From: UBA1020 sp964520495
GTDB lineage: Bacteria; Patescibacteriota; Saccharimonadia; Saccharimonadales; Saccharimonadaceae
Length of the DNA stretch: 64,000 nt
NCBI GenBank assembly: GCA_964520495.1
Contig: CAZFMZ010000001.1
Location: forward strand, 124,001-188,000
Direction of reading: 5' to 3'
The translations under genes and the position numbers were made by a program. This document shows positions 27,018-35,653 of this stretch, in pieces. The notes under the pieces are model-generated. The model made no database searches. It worked only from the letters and a program-made list of their open reading frames with translations, and had not been told where the DNA came from. Within the stretch, counting starts at the first letter, position 1. Every line of letters begins with the position of its first letter.

Positions 27018-27839
27018 ATGCTTACTACATTCGCCAGCGCCGACCTGCACATCAGCCTTGCCGCCGAGGAAGTCTTCCGTATCGGAGCCTTCTCGGTCAC
27101 GAACGCCGTCATCCTGGGCGTAATTGGCATTGCGCTCATGCTAGGCCTTATGTTCTATGTCGCCGGTAAGGTGAAGCGGGGTCAGACGAACCGTTTCGTA
27201 GCCTTGTTCCAGTGGCTGTTTGAAACCCTGTTGCAAACCTGTGAAGACATCATGGGTAGCAAAGCGATGGGTCGTAAGATCGCACCTTTGGCGTTGACGA
27301 TTTTCTTTACTGTTCTCATCACCTATTGGCTGGCGGTCCTGCCAGGTGTCGGTTCGATCACGATTGGCGGCGTACCGCTGTTTCGTGGCTTGCCGGCCGA
27401 CCTTAACTTTACGTTCGCTCTGGCGATTATCACTATCGTGACTGGGCAGTTATACGCGATCAAACATCACGGCGTATTCGGCAACGCTGGCCGTTATCTG
27501 AAAAACCCACTGAAAGATCCGATTGGCGCATTTGAAGGAATCCTTGAATTCGTCGGCGAATTCTCACGCCTGGTCGCGTTGTCCTTCCGTTTGTTCGGTA
27601 ACGCCTTCGCCGGTGAGGTGCTGCTGTTGGTCATCGCCGTGCTGACCAGTTACTTCGGCGCCCTCGTATTGCCGGCGTTCATCGCTTTCGAGCTGTTCAT
27701 CGGCTTCATCCAGGCCTATGTGTTCTTTGTACTGACGCTTATCTTCACCTCACTGGCCTTAATTACCCATGGTGGCCATGATTCCCCCGACCATTCCCCT
27801 GCTGATGCTAACAAAGCCCAAGCTACAGGGGTGGTATAA
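27018..27839 (+). CDS. atpB: ATP synthase F0 subunit a
   Basis: 273 residues, multipass. The essential Arg is in LSFRLFGNAFAGEVLL, and the last helices contain LPAFIAFELFIGFIQAYVFFVLTL, a signature of subunit a. It forms the half-channels that pass protons to the c-ring. It follows the I/Z gene by 2 nt. The C terminus ends in a His/Asp-rich tail. Confidence 0.97.
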   Translation: MLTTFASADLHISLAAEEVFRIGAFSVTNAVILGVIGIALMLGLMFYVAGKVKRGQTNRFVALFQWLFETLLQTCEDIMGSKAMGRKIAPLALTIFFTVLITYWLAVLPGVGSITIGGVPLFRGLPADLNFTFALAIITIVTGQLYAIKHHGVFGNAGRYLKNPLKDPIGAFEGILEFVGEFSRLVALSFRLFGNAFAGEVLLLVIAVLTSYFGALVLPAFIAFELFIGFIQAYVFFVLTLIFTSLALITHGGHDSPDHSPADANKAQATGVV

Positions 27840-27872
27840 TGAAGAGTAATAAAATAAGGAGTTATAACTAAC

Positions 27873-28088
27873 ATGAACGAACTAGCTTTTGGTCTCGCAT
27901 ACGCCCTGCCTGCCCTCGGTGCAGCCATGGGTATCGGTTTCATCGGTGCCGCCGCCTTGAACGCCCTCGGCCGTAACCCAGAGAAACTATCTGATATCCG
28001 CACGCTGATGATCACCGCCATCGTCTTCGCCGACGCCCTGGCTATCATCGGTATTATCGTGGCCGTCATCGCCACCATTATCGCGTAA
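27873..28088 (+). CDS. atpE: ATP synthase F0 subunit c
   Basis: 71 residues forming a two-helix hairpin with the polar loop GRNPE. The ion-binding carboxylate in helix 2 is Asp (VFADALAIIG) where many bacteria have Glu. The Gln and Glu-Ser residues used by Na+-binding c subunits are not seen, so H+ coupling is likely. AAGGAG precedes the ATG by about 12 nt, fitting the high expression needed for a ring subunit. Confidence 0.97.
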   Translation: MNELAFGLAYALPALGAAMGIGFIGAAALNALGRNPEKLSDIRTLMITAIVFADALAIIGIIVAVIATIIA

Positions 28089-28102
28089 CCACGAGGACAT
28101 AC

Positions 28103-28651
28103 GTGGAATATCCATTCGTACAATTCGCTGCCGCTACGAGCGGTGAACAGAACAAAGACTTGTTCGCGAGCCTTGGTATTGACTGGACCATGCTGATCGT
28201 ACAGCTGGTCTCTATCCTTATCTTGGTATGGTTATTGAACAAGTTCGTCTACCCTATTCTCATCAAGGCGCTTGACGACCGTCAGGCTAAGATTGACGAG
28301 GCTGGCAAGGCGGCTGAACAAGCTGAGAAGAAGGCCGAAGAGGCGGAGGCTAGGATTGAAGCAACGCTCAAGAAGGCGCGTAGCGAAGCGGCCGACATTG
28401 TGACGACCGCCAAGAACGAAGCCACTCAGATGATCGAGAAAGCCGAATCACAGGCGAATCAGCGGTCCGAACGAATCGTCGCCGAAGCGCAAGAGGACAT
28501 TCAGAAGGATGTCTTGGCGGCTAGGAAGGCGTTGGAGAAAGACACTATCAACCTGGTGAAAAAGGCGGCGGGCCTGGCAGTCTCCGGAATTGCCGATGAT
28601 AAGCTGGACGCCGCCCTGATTAAGAAATCGGTCGAAGGAGCCAAGCGCTAA
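28103..28651 (+). CDS. atpF: ATP synthase F0 subunit b
   Basis: 182 residues. One membrane helix (about 29-50) and then a long Ala/Glu/Lys coiled coil, the peripheral stalk. Start is GTG with GAGGA about 7 nt upstream. The N-terminal extension before the helix (25-30 residues) is somewhat long. Ends 1 nt before atpH. Confidence 0.95.
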   Translation: MEYPFVQFAAATSGEQNKDLFASLGIDWTMLIVQLVSILILVWLLNKFVYPILIKALDDRQAKIDEAGKAAEQAEKKAEEAEARIEATLKKARSEAADIVTTAKNEATQMIEKAESQANQRSERIVAEAQEDIQKDVLAARKALEKDTINLVKKAAGLAVSGIADDKLDAALIKKSVEGAKR

Positions 28652-28652
28652 T

Positions 28653-29039
28653 ATGGCATTGCTTTCACGTCGTAAACTGGCCCAGCGTACCGCGCAGCGA
28701 TTACGGGCTGGCGATGCGAAATCGGGGGTACTGCGTGAATTGGCCGCCTATCTGATTGATAGCAAGCGCACCAGTGAGGCTGACTTGGTGGTGCGCGATA
28801 TCGAACGCCAACTGGCAGGTGCTGGTGTCGTTGTCGGCACGGTCGTCTCGGCCCGTCCGTTGAACGACCAGGCCCGCACCGCGGTCGACGCGCTCATCAA
28901 GCACCATTACGGCACCGCAAGCCAGGTGGTGTTACGTGAACGGGTTGACCCAGGATTGGTCGGCGGCGTCCGCCTTGAACTTCCCGGCCGCCAGCTGGAC
29001 GCAAGCGTGAAAGCGAAATTAGAGAAATTGACGGTTTAG
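28653..29039 (+). CDS. atpH: ATP synthase F1 subunit delta, short form
   Basis: 128 residues, against about 175-180 in most bacteria. The C-terminal part matches delta: VVVGTVVSARPLNDQAR, VVLRERVDPGLVGGVRLELPG and the final ASVKAKLEKL. The N-terminal helical domain that binds the alpha subunit is reduced to about 50 residues. Delta joins F1 to the b stalk. Position between atpF and atpA supports the call. Confidence 0.9.
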   Translation: MALLSRRKLAQRTAQRLRAGDAKSGVLRELAAYLIDSKRTSEADLVVRDIERQLAGAGVVVGTVVSARPLNDQARTAVDALIKHHYGTASQVVLRERVDPGLVGGVRLELPGRQLDASVKAKLEKLTV

Positions 29040-29048
29040 GAGAAACAT

Positions 29049-30584
29049 ATGGCAGAACTTGCAGTTGCAGAACTATCGAAAGACCTCCAGGCGGCAATCG
29101 CCGGCTTGGAGAAGACCGAAGGCTTGAAAGACGCCGGCGTTGTCATCCGTGTCGGTGACGGCGTCGCCTGGGTACACGGGCTGACCGAGGCCGGCTATAG
29201 CGAGGTGCTGGAAATCGACACCGCTGCCGGCGTGGTCGAAGCCTTCGCTCTCAACCTGATGGAAGACGAGATCGGGGCGGTCATCCTAGGTGATGACAGC
29301 CAGGTTTCGGCGGGCAACACCGTACGCCTGCGTGGCCAGGTGTTGGAAGTGCCTGTCGGCGAAGAGCTGCTCGGTCGCGTGGTCGATCCACTCGGCCGTC
29401 CGCTCGATGGCGGTCCAGCTATCAAGACGAAGCATACCGGCCGCGTCGAACGCGAAGCTATCGGCGTCATGGGTCGTAAGTCGGTGCACGAACCGCTCAT
29501 GACCGGTATCGTCGCTATCGACGCCATGTTCCCTATCGGCCGTGGTCAGCGTGAGCTTATCATCGGTGACCGTCAGACCGGTAAGACAGCCATTGCCGTC
29601 GATACTATGATCAATCAGGCTAAGCAGAAGACCGGTGTCGTCAACATCTATGTCGCTATCGGCCAGAAGCTCTCAAAGATCGCCCGCTTAGTTGAGCGCC
29701 TGAAGCAGGAAGGCGTCATGGATCAGACGATTATCGTGGCTACTGGTCCGAGCGATCCAGCGTCAATGCTGTATCTGGCACCGTATGCCGCAACCGCCAT
29801 GGGTGAATACTTCCGTGACAACAAGGGCCATGCCCTGATGATTTACGATGACCTGACCAAGCACGCGGTCGCGTATCGTCAGATGTCGCTGTTACTGCGT
29901 CGTCCGCCGGGCCGTGAAGCCTTCCCCGGTGACGTATTCTACCTGCACTCGCGACTGCTTGAACGTTCAGCTAAGCTGAGCGATGACCTGGGTGCCGGTT
30001 CGCTCACGGCTCTGCCTATCATCGAGACCCAAGCCGGTGACATCTCGGCCTACATTCCGACTAACGTCATCTCAATTACCGACGGACAGATTTTCATGGA
30101 AACCGATCTGTTTTACCAGGGTATCCGTCCCGCCATTTCGGCTGGATTGTCGGTTTCGCGTGTCGGTGGTGCCGCGCAGACCAAGAGCGTCAAAAGCGTC
30201 TCCAGTCACCTGAAGCTTGGACTCTCCCAGTTCCGAGAACTAGCGAGCTTTGCACAGTTCGGTTCCGATCTGGACGAGGCGACCAAAGCGCAGATCGAGC
30301 GCGGACAGCGGCTGACCGAACTGCTGAAGCAGCACCAGTATCAGCCGATGGGCATCTGGGAGCAGGTCGCCAGCATATTCGCGGTGAGTGAGGGCTACTT
30401 CGACAAGGTACCGGCTGAAAAAATCAAAGATGCTCAAGCCGCCCTGTTGACTAAACTTTGGACCGATCATAAAAAAGAAATGCGCGAATTGAATACCGGT
30501 GCTGAAAAAGTCGAAGCCGGTAGCCCGAGTGCCAAGCTGATTGAAAAAGCCGCCACGTCGGCCGCGAAAGGCTTCGAGGGCTAA
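29049..30584 (+). CDS. atpA: ATP synthase F1 subunit alpha
   Basis: 511 residues. Walker A GDRQTGKT (173-180), the ALMIYDDLTKHA Walker B region and the PGREAFPGDVFYLHSRLLER signature. Non-catalytic nucleotide-binding subunit of the F1 head. AGGAGA lies close upstream of the ATG. Its stop overlaps the atpG start by one base (TAATG). Confidence 0.99.
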   Translation: MAELAVAELSKDLQAAIAGLEKTEGLKDAGVVIRVGDGVAWVHGLTEAGYSEVLEIDTAAGVVEAFALNLMEDEIGAVILGDDSQVSAGNTVRLRGQVLEVPVGEELLGRVVDPLGRPLDGGPAIKTKHTGRVEREAIGVMGRKSVHEPLMTGIVAIDAMFPIGRGQRELIIGDRQTGKTAIAVDTMINQAKQKTGVVNIYVAIGQKLSKIARLVERLKQEGVMDQTIIVATGPSDPASMLYLAPYAATAMGEYFRDNKGHALMIYDDLTKHAVAYRQMSLLLRRPPGREAFPGDVFYLHSRLLERSAKLSDDLGAGSLTALPIIETQAGDISAYIPTNVISITDGQIFMETDLFYQGIRPAISAGLSVSRVGGAAQTKSVKSVSSHLKLGLSQFRELASFAQFGSDLDEATKAQIERGQRLTELLKQHQYQPMGIWEQVASIFAVSEGYFDKVPAEKIKDAQAALLTKLWTDHKKEMRELNTGAEKVEAGSPSAKLIEKAATSAAKGFEG

Positions 30585-31450
30585 TGGCCTCACAGCGACA
30601 GCTGAAGTCCCGCATCCGCTCGGTAAAGAGTACCAAGCAGATTACTAAGGCCATGCAGATGGTGGCCGCCTCAAAGATGCGCCGTGCCCAGGACGCGACC
30701 AAGGCGACCACGCCCTATACCGCCACCGCTCAGGCGATTCTCGCCAACTTGGCAACCCAGGGCGCCACGCACGGTCATCCGCTATTCGAGGCCCGCGAAG
30801 TTTCACGTCGTTTACTTATCGTTATCGCCAGTGATAAGGGGTTGGCCGGTGCGTATAACGCCAACGTCGCCAAGCTGTACCTGCGTGAAATCATCGACGA
30901 CAAGGCGCGCAACATCTCTACTAAGACTATCGCTATCGGTCGCAAAGTCACCACGTTCGTGACACGCCTGAAGGATGCCGAACTGGTGGGTGCGTACGAG
31001 GATCTGCCGGACAAGCTGGAAGGATATGAGCTTCAACCGGCACTGGATACCGCCTATAAACTGTTCACCGACGGTGAGGTGGATGCAGTCGACGTGATCT
31101 ATACCGATTTCGTCTCGTCGGTGGTGCAGACGGTCCGCACGGAGCGACTATTGCCTGCTGGTAGCGTCGACCCGTCAGAGGACGAACATATGCGGGAGGC
31201 CAAGTTCGAACCGGATGCCGAAACCGTGCTCGAAAATGTCGTGTATCGCCTAGTAAACGCCCAGCTGTTCCAGGCGTTCCTCGACGCAAGAGCGTCGGAG
31301 CACAGCATGCGAATGCTCGCCATGAAGAACGCCACCGACAATGCCGGTGACCTGATTGACGACCTGACGCTCGAGATGAACAAAGCCCGACAAGCGGCTA
31401 TCACCCAGGAACTGGCTGAAATCAGTGGCGGTGCGGAGGCGATGAAATGA
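30584..31450 (+). CDS. atpG: ATP synthase F1 subunit gamma
   Basis: 288 residues. N-terminal MASQRQLKSRIRSVKSTKQI and C-terminal MRMLAMKNATDNAGDLI coiled-coil segments define the rotor shaft; SDKGLAGAYNANV is typical. Overlaps atpA by 1 nt and the next small ORF by 4 nt. Confidence 0.98.
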   Translation: MASQRQLKSRIRSVKSTKQITKAMQMVAASKMRRAQDATKATTPYTATAQAILANLATQGATHGHPLFEAREVSRRLLIVIASDKGLAGAYNANVAKLYLREIIDDKARNISTKTIAIGRKVTTFVTRLKDAELVGAYEDLPDKLEGYELQPALDTAYKLFTDGEVDAVDVIYTDFVSSVVQTVRTERLLPAGSVDPSEDEHMREAKFEPDAETVLENVVYRLVNAQLFQAFLDARASEHSMRMLAMKNATDNAGDLIDDLTLEMNKARQAAITQELAEISGGAEAMK

Positions 31451-31629
31451 GTCGTGAGCATTTTCCGGGCGGATCGGTCTATGAGGATAGCATATTGACG
31501 ATCGATGAGTCGGGTGAAGAGGTACGAGTGCCGTTGTCGCAGATTTCTGAACTGAAGACAGAGCCGTATCACTGGGGCGACGCGATGGTAGTGACATTTG
31601 ATGATAGCGAAGGAGATAATGATGAGTAA
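31447..31629 (+). CDS. Unknown 60-residue protein between atpG and atpD
   Basis: Starts inside the atpG stop (ATGA overlap) and ends inside the atpD start region (overlap of 8 nt with atpD at 31622), so it is embedded in the translational coupling chain. The protein is acidic: MSREHFPGGSVYEDSILTI-like strands, then VRVPLSQISELKT and an Asp/Glu-rich tail. No membrane segment or known motif. Standard atp operons have no gene here. It may bind gamma, beta or assembly factors (inference). Confidence 0.8.
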   Translation: MSREHFPGGSVYEDSILTIDESGEEVRVPLSQISELKTEPYHWGDAMVVTFDDSEGDNDE

Positions 31630-32995
31630 ACAAGAAGGAACAATCACCCAGGTTGTAGGTGTCGTGGTAGATGTGGAGTTTAGCGGTAAGGAACTACCGG
31701 CAATTTACGATGCATTGGAAATTAAGCACGACGGCAAGGTTGTGACGCTCGAGGTCGCTCAACACCTCAACGAACACAGCGTCCGCGCCGTTAGTCTGCA
31801 GAGTACCGACGGCCTGAGGCGAGGTGACGTCGTTTCCGGAACCGGTGCAGCGATTTCCGTACCCGTCGGCGACGCGACCCAGGGCCGCATGTTCAACGTC
31901 GTCGGTGAACCGATCGATGGCAAACCTGCGCCTAAAGGAAAGACCGCGCCGATTCACCGTGAACCACCTGCGCTGAGCGAACAGGCCAACAAGACCGAAG
32001 TTTTGGAAACCGGAATCAAGGTCATTGACCTGCTGGCGCCAATCACCAAAGGTGGTAAGGTTGGTCTGTTCGGTGGTGCCGGCGTCGGTAAGACGGTCCT
32101 AATTCAGGAGCTCATCAACAACATCGCCAAATTCCACTCCGGCAACTCCGTCTTTGCCGGCGTCGGTGAACGTACCCGTGAAGGTAACGACCTCTATTAC
32201 GAGATGAAAGAAGCTGGCGTGCTCGACAAGACCAGTCTCGTCTTCGGACAGATGAACGAACCACCGGGAGCCCGTCTACGCGTCGCTCTTTCCGGACTTG
32301 CTATGGCTGAAGCCTTCCGTGACGAGGGTAAGGACGTGTTGCTGTTCGTCGACAACATCTTCCGCTTCACCCAGGCTGGCGCCGAGGTGTCTGCCCTGCT
32401 TGGCCGACTGCCGTCAGCCGTCGGGTACCAACCGAACCTGCAGCAGGAAATGGGTGGTTTGCAGGAACGTATCACCAGTACGAAGAAAGGCTCGATCACT
32501 TCTGTCCAGGCTGTCTACGTGCCGGCCGATGACCTGACCGACCCTGCTCCCGCGACGACCTTCGCGCACCTTGACAGTACTATCGTGCTGAACCGTGCAC
32601 TGACGGAAATCGGTATTTACCCAGCCGTCGACCCGCTTGACTCAAACTCCACCATTCTCGACCCTGAAGTCGTTGGTGAGAAACATTACGATACCGCCCG
32701 TGAAGCGCAGCGTATCCTTCAGCAATACAAGGAACTGCAGGACATTATCGCTATCCTCGGCATGGAAGAGCTGTCTGAGGATCAACGACAGATCGTCAAC
32801 CGTGCCCGACGCCTGCAACGGTTCCTGGCTCAGCCGTTCTTCGTCGCTACTCAGTTTACGGGTAACCCTGGGGCGTATATCAAGCTCGAGGACACCGTGA
32901 CCGACGTGGCTGACATCCTGGCCGGCAAGTACGACGACAAGCCTGAGGGCTGGTTCTATATGGCGCCAGGCCCGCTCAGTGAGAAGAAGGACTAG
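31622..32995 (+). CDS. atpD: ATP synthase F1 subunit beta
   Basis: 457 residues from the ATG at 31622. Walker A GGAGVGKT (151-158), the catalytic GERTREGNDLY segment, LLFVDNIFRFTQAG Walker B and the conserved PSAVGYQP. Start choice: GGAG lies 7-8 nt before 31622; an adjacent ATG at 31619 is possible. Catalytic subunit of ATP synthesis. Confidence 0.99.
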   Translation: MSKQEGTITQVVGVVVDVEFSGKELPAIYDALEIKHDGKVVTLEVAQHLNEHSVRAVSLQSTDGLRRGDVVSGTGAAISVPVGDATQGRMFNVVGEPIDGKPAPKGKTAPIHREPPALSEQANKTEVLETGIKVIDLLAPITKGGKVGLFGGAGVGKTVLIQELINNIAKFHSGNSVFAGVGERTREGNDLYYEMKEAGVLDKTSLVFGQMNEPPGARLRVALSGLAMAEAFRDEGKDVLLFVDNIFRFTQAGAEVSALLGRLPSAVGYQPNLQQEMGGLQERITSTKKGSITSVQAVYVPADDLTDPAPATTFAHLDSTIVLNRALTEIGIYPAVDPLDSNSTILDPEVVGEKHYDTAREAQRILQQYKELQDIIAILGMEELSEDQRQIVNRARRLQRFLAQPFFVATQFTGNPGAYIKLEDTVTDVADILAGKYDDKPEGWFYMAPGPLSEKKD

Positions 32996-33001
32996 CGCCA
33001 C

Positions 33002-33424
33002 GTGAAATTCGAACTCGTCACGCTCGCCGGCATCAAACTCGACCAGGAGGTATATGAGGTGATGCTGCCGACCGCTGCCGGTCCGATCTCAGTGTTCGGT
33101 GGACATGAGCCATTGGTATCGGTTGCCGTACCAGGAGCGATTGCGGTCCGTTATGCCAAGGGCGATAACGACGACAAGCTCGATTATTATGCCATCGGTG
33201 GCGGCGTCATCGAGATCACCGGCTCACGCGTGCGTGTATTGGTCGACGAGGCGGACCATGGCGATGAAATCGTCGAAGCTGAGAGCAAGGCCGCGCTCGA
33301 GCGCGCACTGAAGCTGCGCGAAACGGCCAAGACCCAGGTGGAGATAGAGAAAGCCCATCAACTGGTCGATCGGCACACCGTACGGCTGCAGGTCGCCGGC
33401 CTACGCCGTCGCCGACGTCGTTAA
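33002..33424 (+). CDS. atpC: ATP synthase F1 subunit epsilon
   Basis: 140 residues, GTG start. N-terminal beta sandwich (KFELVTLAGIKLDQEVYEVMLPTA, GPISVFGGHEPLV) and C-terminal helical hairpin ending in a run of Arg. It links and regulates the rotor. Last gene of the operon, followed by a terminator. Confidence 0.95.
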   Translation: MKFELVTLAGIKLDQEVYEVMLPTAAGPISVFGGHEPLVSVAVPGAIAVRYAKGDNDDKLDYYAIGGGVIEITGSRVRVLVDEADHGDEIVEAESKAALERALKLRETAKTQVEIEKAHQLVDRHTVRLQVAGLRRRRRR

Positions 33425-33443
33425 TTCTACACTTGAAGCTACT

Positions 33444-33476
33444 AATCCAGGGAGTACAATTGACCCTGGATTTTTA
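33444..33476 (+). terminator. Terminator of the ATP synthase operon
   Basis: Stem AATCCAGGG (33444-33452) with CCCTGGATT (33464-33472), then TTTT. The loop contains a TACAAT sequence that could act as a -10 for the next gene. Confidence 0.85.
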
Positions 33477-33537
33477 GTACCAAACGACCAGTTCGAGAAA
33501 GACAAAGATGGAACATACCCGAGGAGGATATATCGAA

Positions 33538-34386
33538 GTGAATCCAGTGATTGAGTGCGAGATTCTAACGGAAGCTGAAGGAAATATCGAGGCCACCGAT
33601 ACTCAGCGCGAGCGTGTGGATGAGCTGACAGAGCGGTTAATGAGTGGGGAGCTCCACGTCGGAACCGAGCATACCGTTGTCTGCGGATGCATCGACGGCC
33701 GATCGCCGGCGACACCGAAGCCTAATTCAGCCGGCGGTAGCGAGAGCCTGATGGTGGCCGACGACCTGACGAACAAGCAGTTTGCCGGTAATGACGGTAC
33801 GACGCTTGCGGCATACCGCAACGTCGTCGGCTTTTTGAAGAAAATCGGCCAACCGGTCGGCGGACATGACGATGACCATGCCAGCGGTGATAAGAGCGGC
33901 TGTGGTGCCAACGATAAATTGGAGCAGATTTATGACATGATCGTGCGCAAGGGTGAACACATCAGAGACCTGGCCGCTCAGTACGGTATCGTCATTGACG
34001 ATGAGACACACGAGCTGATAGTGAGTAACGCGGCTCAGCGGGCGGCGTTCTCGCCCGGCGCAGAACTGAAGGCGGAACTCGACTGGGTTACCGAAGGTAC
34101 CTACGACCGGCTGCAGGGTTCCCATAATGAGGTCATCGTGGCGCTCAATACCGTCGCCGGTACGACGCTCGACCGTGATGCGCTGCGTGAGGCCTTTGGA
34201 GACGAGTATCAGGCTTTCAACGTTGACGTCTGGGCATTCCAGGCGAGCGCTAATCTCATATCAACGACCGACGATAGCCGCGAGGCCCAGCAGAAAGTGG
34301 CAGCTTTGGCCTACTATAACTTCGCGACCGCCCTGACCCTATGCGGGGCCAGGCATGCGTGTTATCGTACGGTAGCCAGTATCTGA
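33538..34386 (+). CDS. Possible cadmium-type (CDCA-like) carbonic anhydrase
   Basis: 282 residues from GTG 33538, chosen because AGGAGG (33522-33527) lies 10 nt upstream; the ATG at 33508 has no good ribosome site. Candidate metal ligands are Cys49/Cys51 in VCGCIDGR, His110 in GGHDDDH and Cys122 in SGCGA. The order Cys...His...Cys with about 59 and 12 residues between them resembles the Cys-His-Cys site of diatom CDCA repeats. That family hydrates CO2 with Cd or Zn. Overall similarity is uncertain. The 3' end overlaps convergent dus by 25 bp. Confidence 0.5.
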   Translation: MNPVIECEILTEAEGNIEATDTQRERVDELTERLMSGELHVGTEHTVVCGCIDGRSPATPKPNSAGGSESLMVADDLTNKQFAGNDGTTLAAYRNVVGFLKKIGQPVGGHDDDHASGDKSGCGANDKLEQIYDMIVRKGEHIRDLAAQYGIVIDDETHELIVSNAAQRAAFSPGAELKAELDWVTEGTYDRLQGSHNEVIVALNTVAGTTLDRDALREAFGDEYQAFNVDVWAFQASANLISTTDDSREAQQKVAALAYYNFATALTLCGARHACYRTVASI

Positions 34387-35312
34387 CGGACTTCTTCAGT
34401 CGACCGACTATGCATGAGCCGGTCGCGTAACTCGGCGGCGCCATCGAAGTCTCGGATGTAAATCTTAAAGAAACGCTTGAGGGGATCGAACTTACGTGGT
34501 TGCTCTGGGCGGTCCCATTCATCGTGCAGATCAAGCTGTAGGTTGAGTAGTGCAAGAAGCTCTTCACGGCTGTGCGCCCGAGCGGTGCTCTCGAATGCGA
34601 ACGGGTTGGCGAAGATACCGCGCCCGATCATGACGCCGTCGACGCCGGTGTCGTGCACCAGTTGTTCGCCGTGGGCATAGTCGCGAATGTCACCGTTGAT
34701 CGTCAGTAGTGTCTGCGGTGCAACCGCGTCGCGCAAAGTTTTGATGGCCTGTATGAGTTCGAAGTGCGCCGGTACCTTGCTCATCTCTTTCTTGGTGCGG
34801 AGATGAATGGTGAGGTTGACGATATCTTGTTCAAACAGATACGTCAGCCATTCCTGCCACTCGTCGGTGCGACTGTAGCCAAGCCGGGTCTTGACGCTGA
34901 CGGGCAATCCGGAGGTCTTCGCGGCCGTAATCATCTGGCCGGCTAGCTCGGGCGTACGAATCATCGCTGCGCCGCCGCCGCTCTTCGTTGCTGAGGCATC
35001 CGGGCACCCCATATTGATGTCAATGCCGTCGTAGCCAAGCCGCTGACAGTGCTGGCTTAATTTCGCCATCGCGCTCGGTACACTGCCCCATAGCTGGGCG
35101 ACGATTGGCCCTTCGTCGTCGGTCTTTATGAGCCGACCGCCGACAGCTTTCTCCCCTGCCGCGTCCCATCCGGTCGCGTTGGTGAATTCAGTGAAAAACA
35201 CGTCTGGTGAAGCCGCCTGGGCGACGACATGGCGGAACACGACATCAGTGACTGCCTCCATCGGAGCCAGGATAAAGAACGGACGCGGTAAGTCGTGCCA
35301 AAATGAAGCCAT
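34362..35312 (-). CDS. dus: tRNA-dihydrouridine synthase
   Basis: 316 residues. FMN-barrel signatures: ILAPMEAVTDVVFR at the N terminus, GIDINMGCPD with the catalytic Cys, SVKTRLGY, TINGDIRD and VMIGRGIFANPF. It reduces uridines in tRNA D-loops. Second gene after the 83-residue ORF. The subtype (DusA/B/C) is not clear. Confidence 0.95.
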   Translation of the reverse strand: MASFWHDLPRPFFILAPMEAVTDVVFRHVVAQAASPDVFFTEFTNATGWDAAGEKAVGGRLIKTDDEGPIVAQLWGSVPSAMAKLSQHCQRLGYDGIDINMGCPDASATKSGGGAAMIRTPELAGQMITAAKTSGLPVSVKTRLGYSRTDEWQEWLTYLFEQDIVNLTIHLRTKKEMSKVPAHFELIQAIKTLRDAVAPQTLLTINGDIRDYAHGEQLVHDTGVDGVMIGRGIFANPFAFESTARAHSREELLALLNLQLDLHDEWDRPEQPRKFDPLKRFFKIYIRDFDGAAELRDRLMHSRSTEEVRQILATVR

Positions 35313-35315
35313 GAC

Positions 35316-35567
35316 TCAGGCGCTGAACGTAAGGCCTTCCGGTACGTCAATGGTCTCGCCGTGCTTGCGTGCATAACCGGTCGTTTCCGTCAGGACGACC
35401 GTTTTGCCGGTGGCGGCTGTGCCGAGCCTGATGGCGCGGAGTTCTTCGAATACATCTTGGTCTCGTTCGGCGGGCCGTTCAGAAACATGCAGGTACAGGG
35501 GCGTATCAGAGCCAAGCTCGTTCAATGCGGGTGGGACTGATGGTGATTCATGATTGTTCCATGTCAT
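35316..35567 (-). CDS. Small hypothetical protein upstream of dus
   Basis: 83 residues, soluble; YLHVSERPAERDQDVFEELRAIRLG and TVVLTETTGYARKHGE are visible. Strong Shine-Dalgarno GAGGAG 6 nt before the ATG, with a TATACT box about 35 nt further upstream. It ends 3 nt before dus, so both are cotranscribed. Function unknown. Confidence 0.7.
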   Translation of the reverse strand: MTWNNHESPSVPPALNELGSDTPLYLHVSERPAERDQDVFEELRAIRLGTAATGKTVVLTETTGYARKHGETIDVPEGLTFSA

Positions 35568-35653
35568 GGCGTGCTCCTCGTAGCGTACATGCGTAATAGA
35601 CCTAGTATATCATAAATGGTATATGGGAATCACGTCTGACATTTGACACAAAG

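Noticed and set aside
27873..28088. Na+-coupled ATP synthase
   Set aside because: The c subunit has Asp in helix 2 without the Gln and Glu-Ser ligands of Na+-type rings; H+ is more likely.
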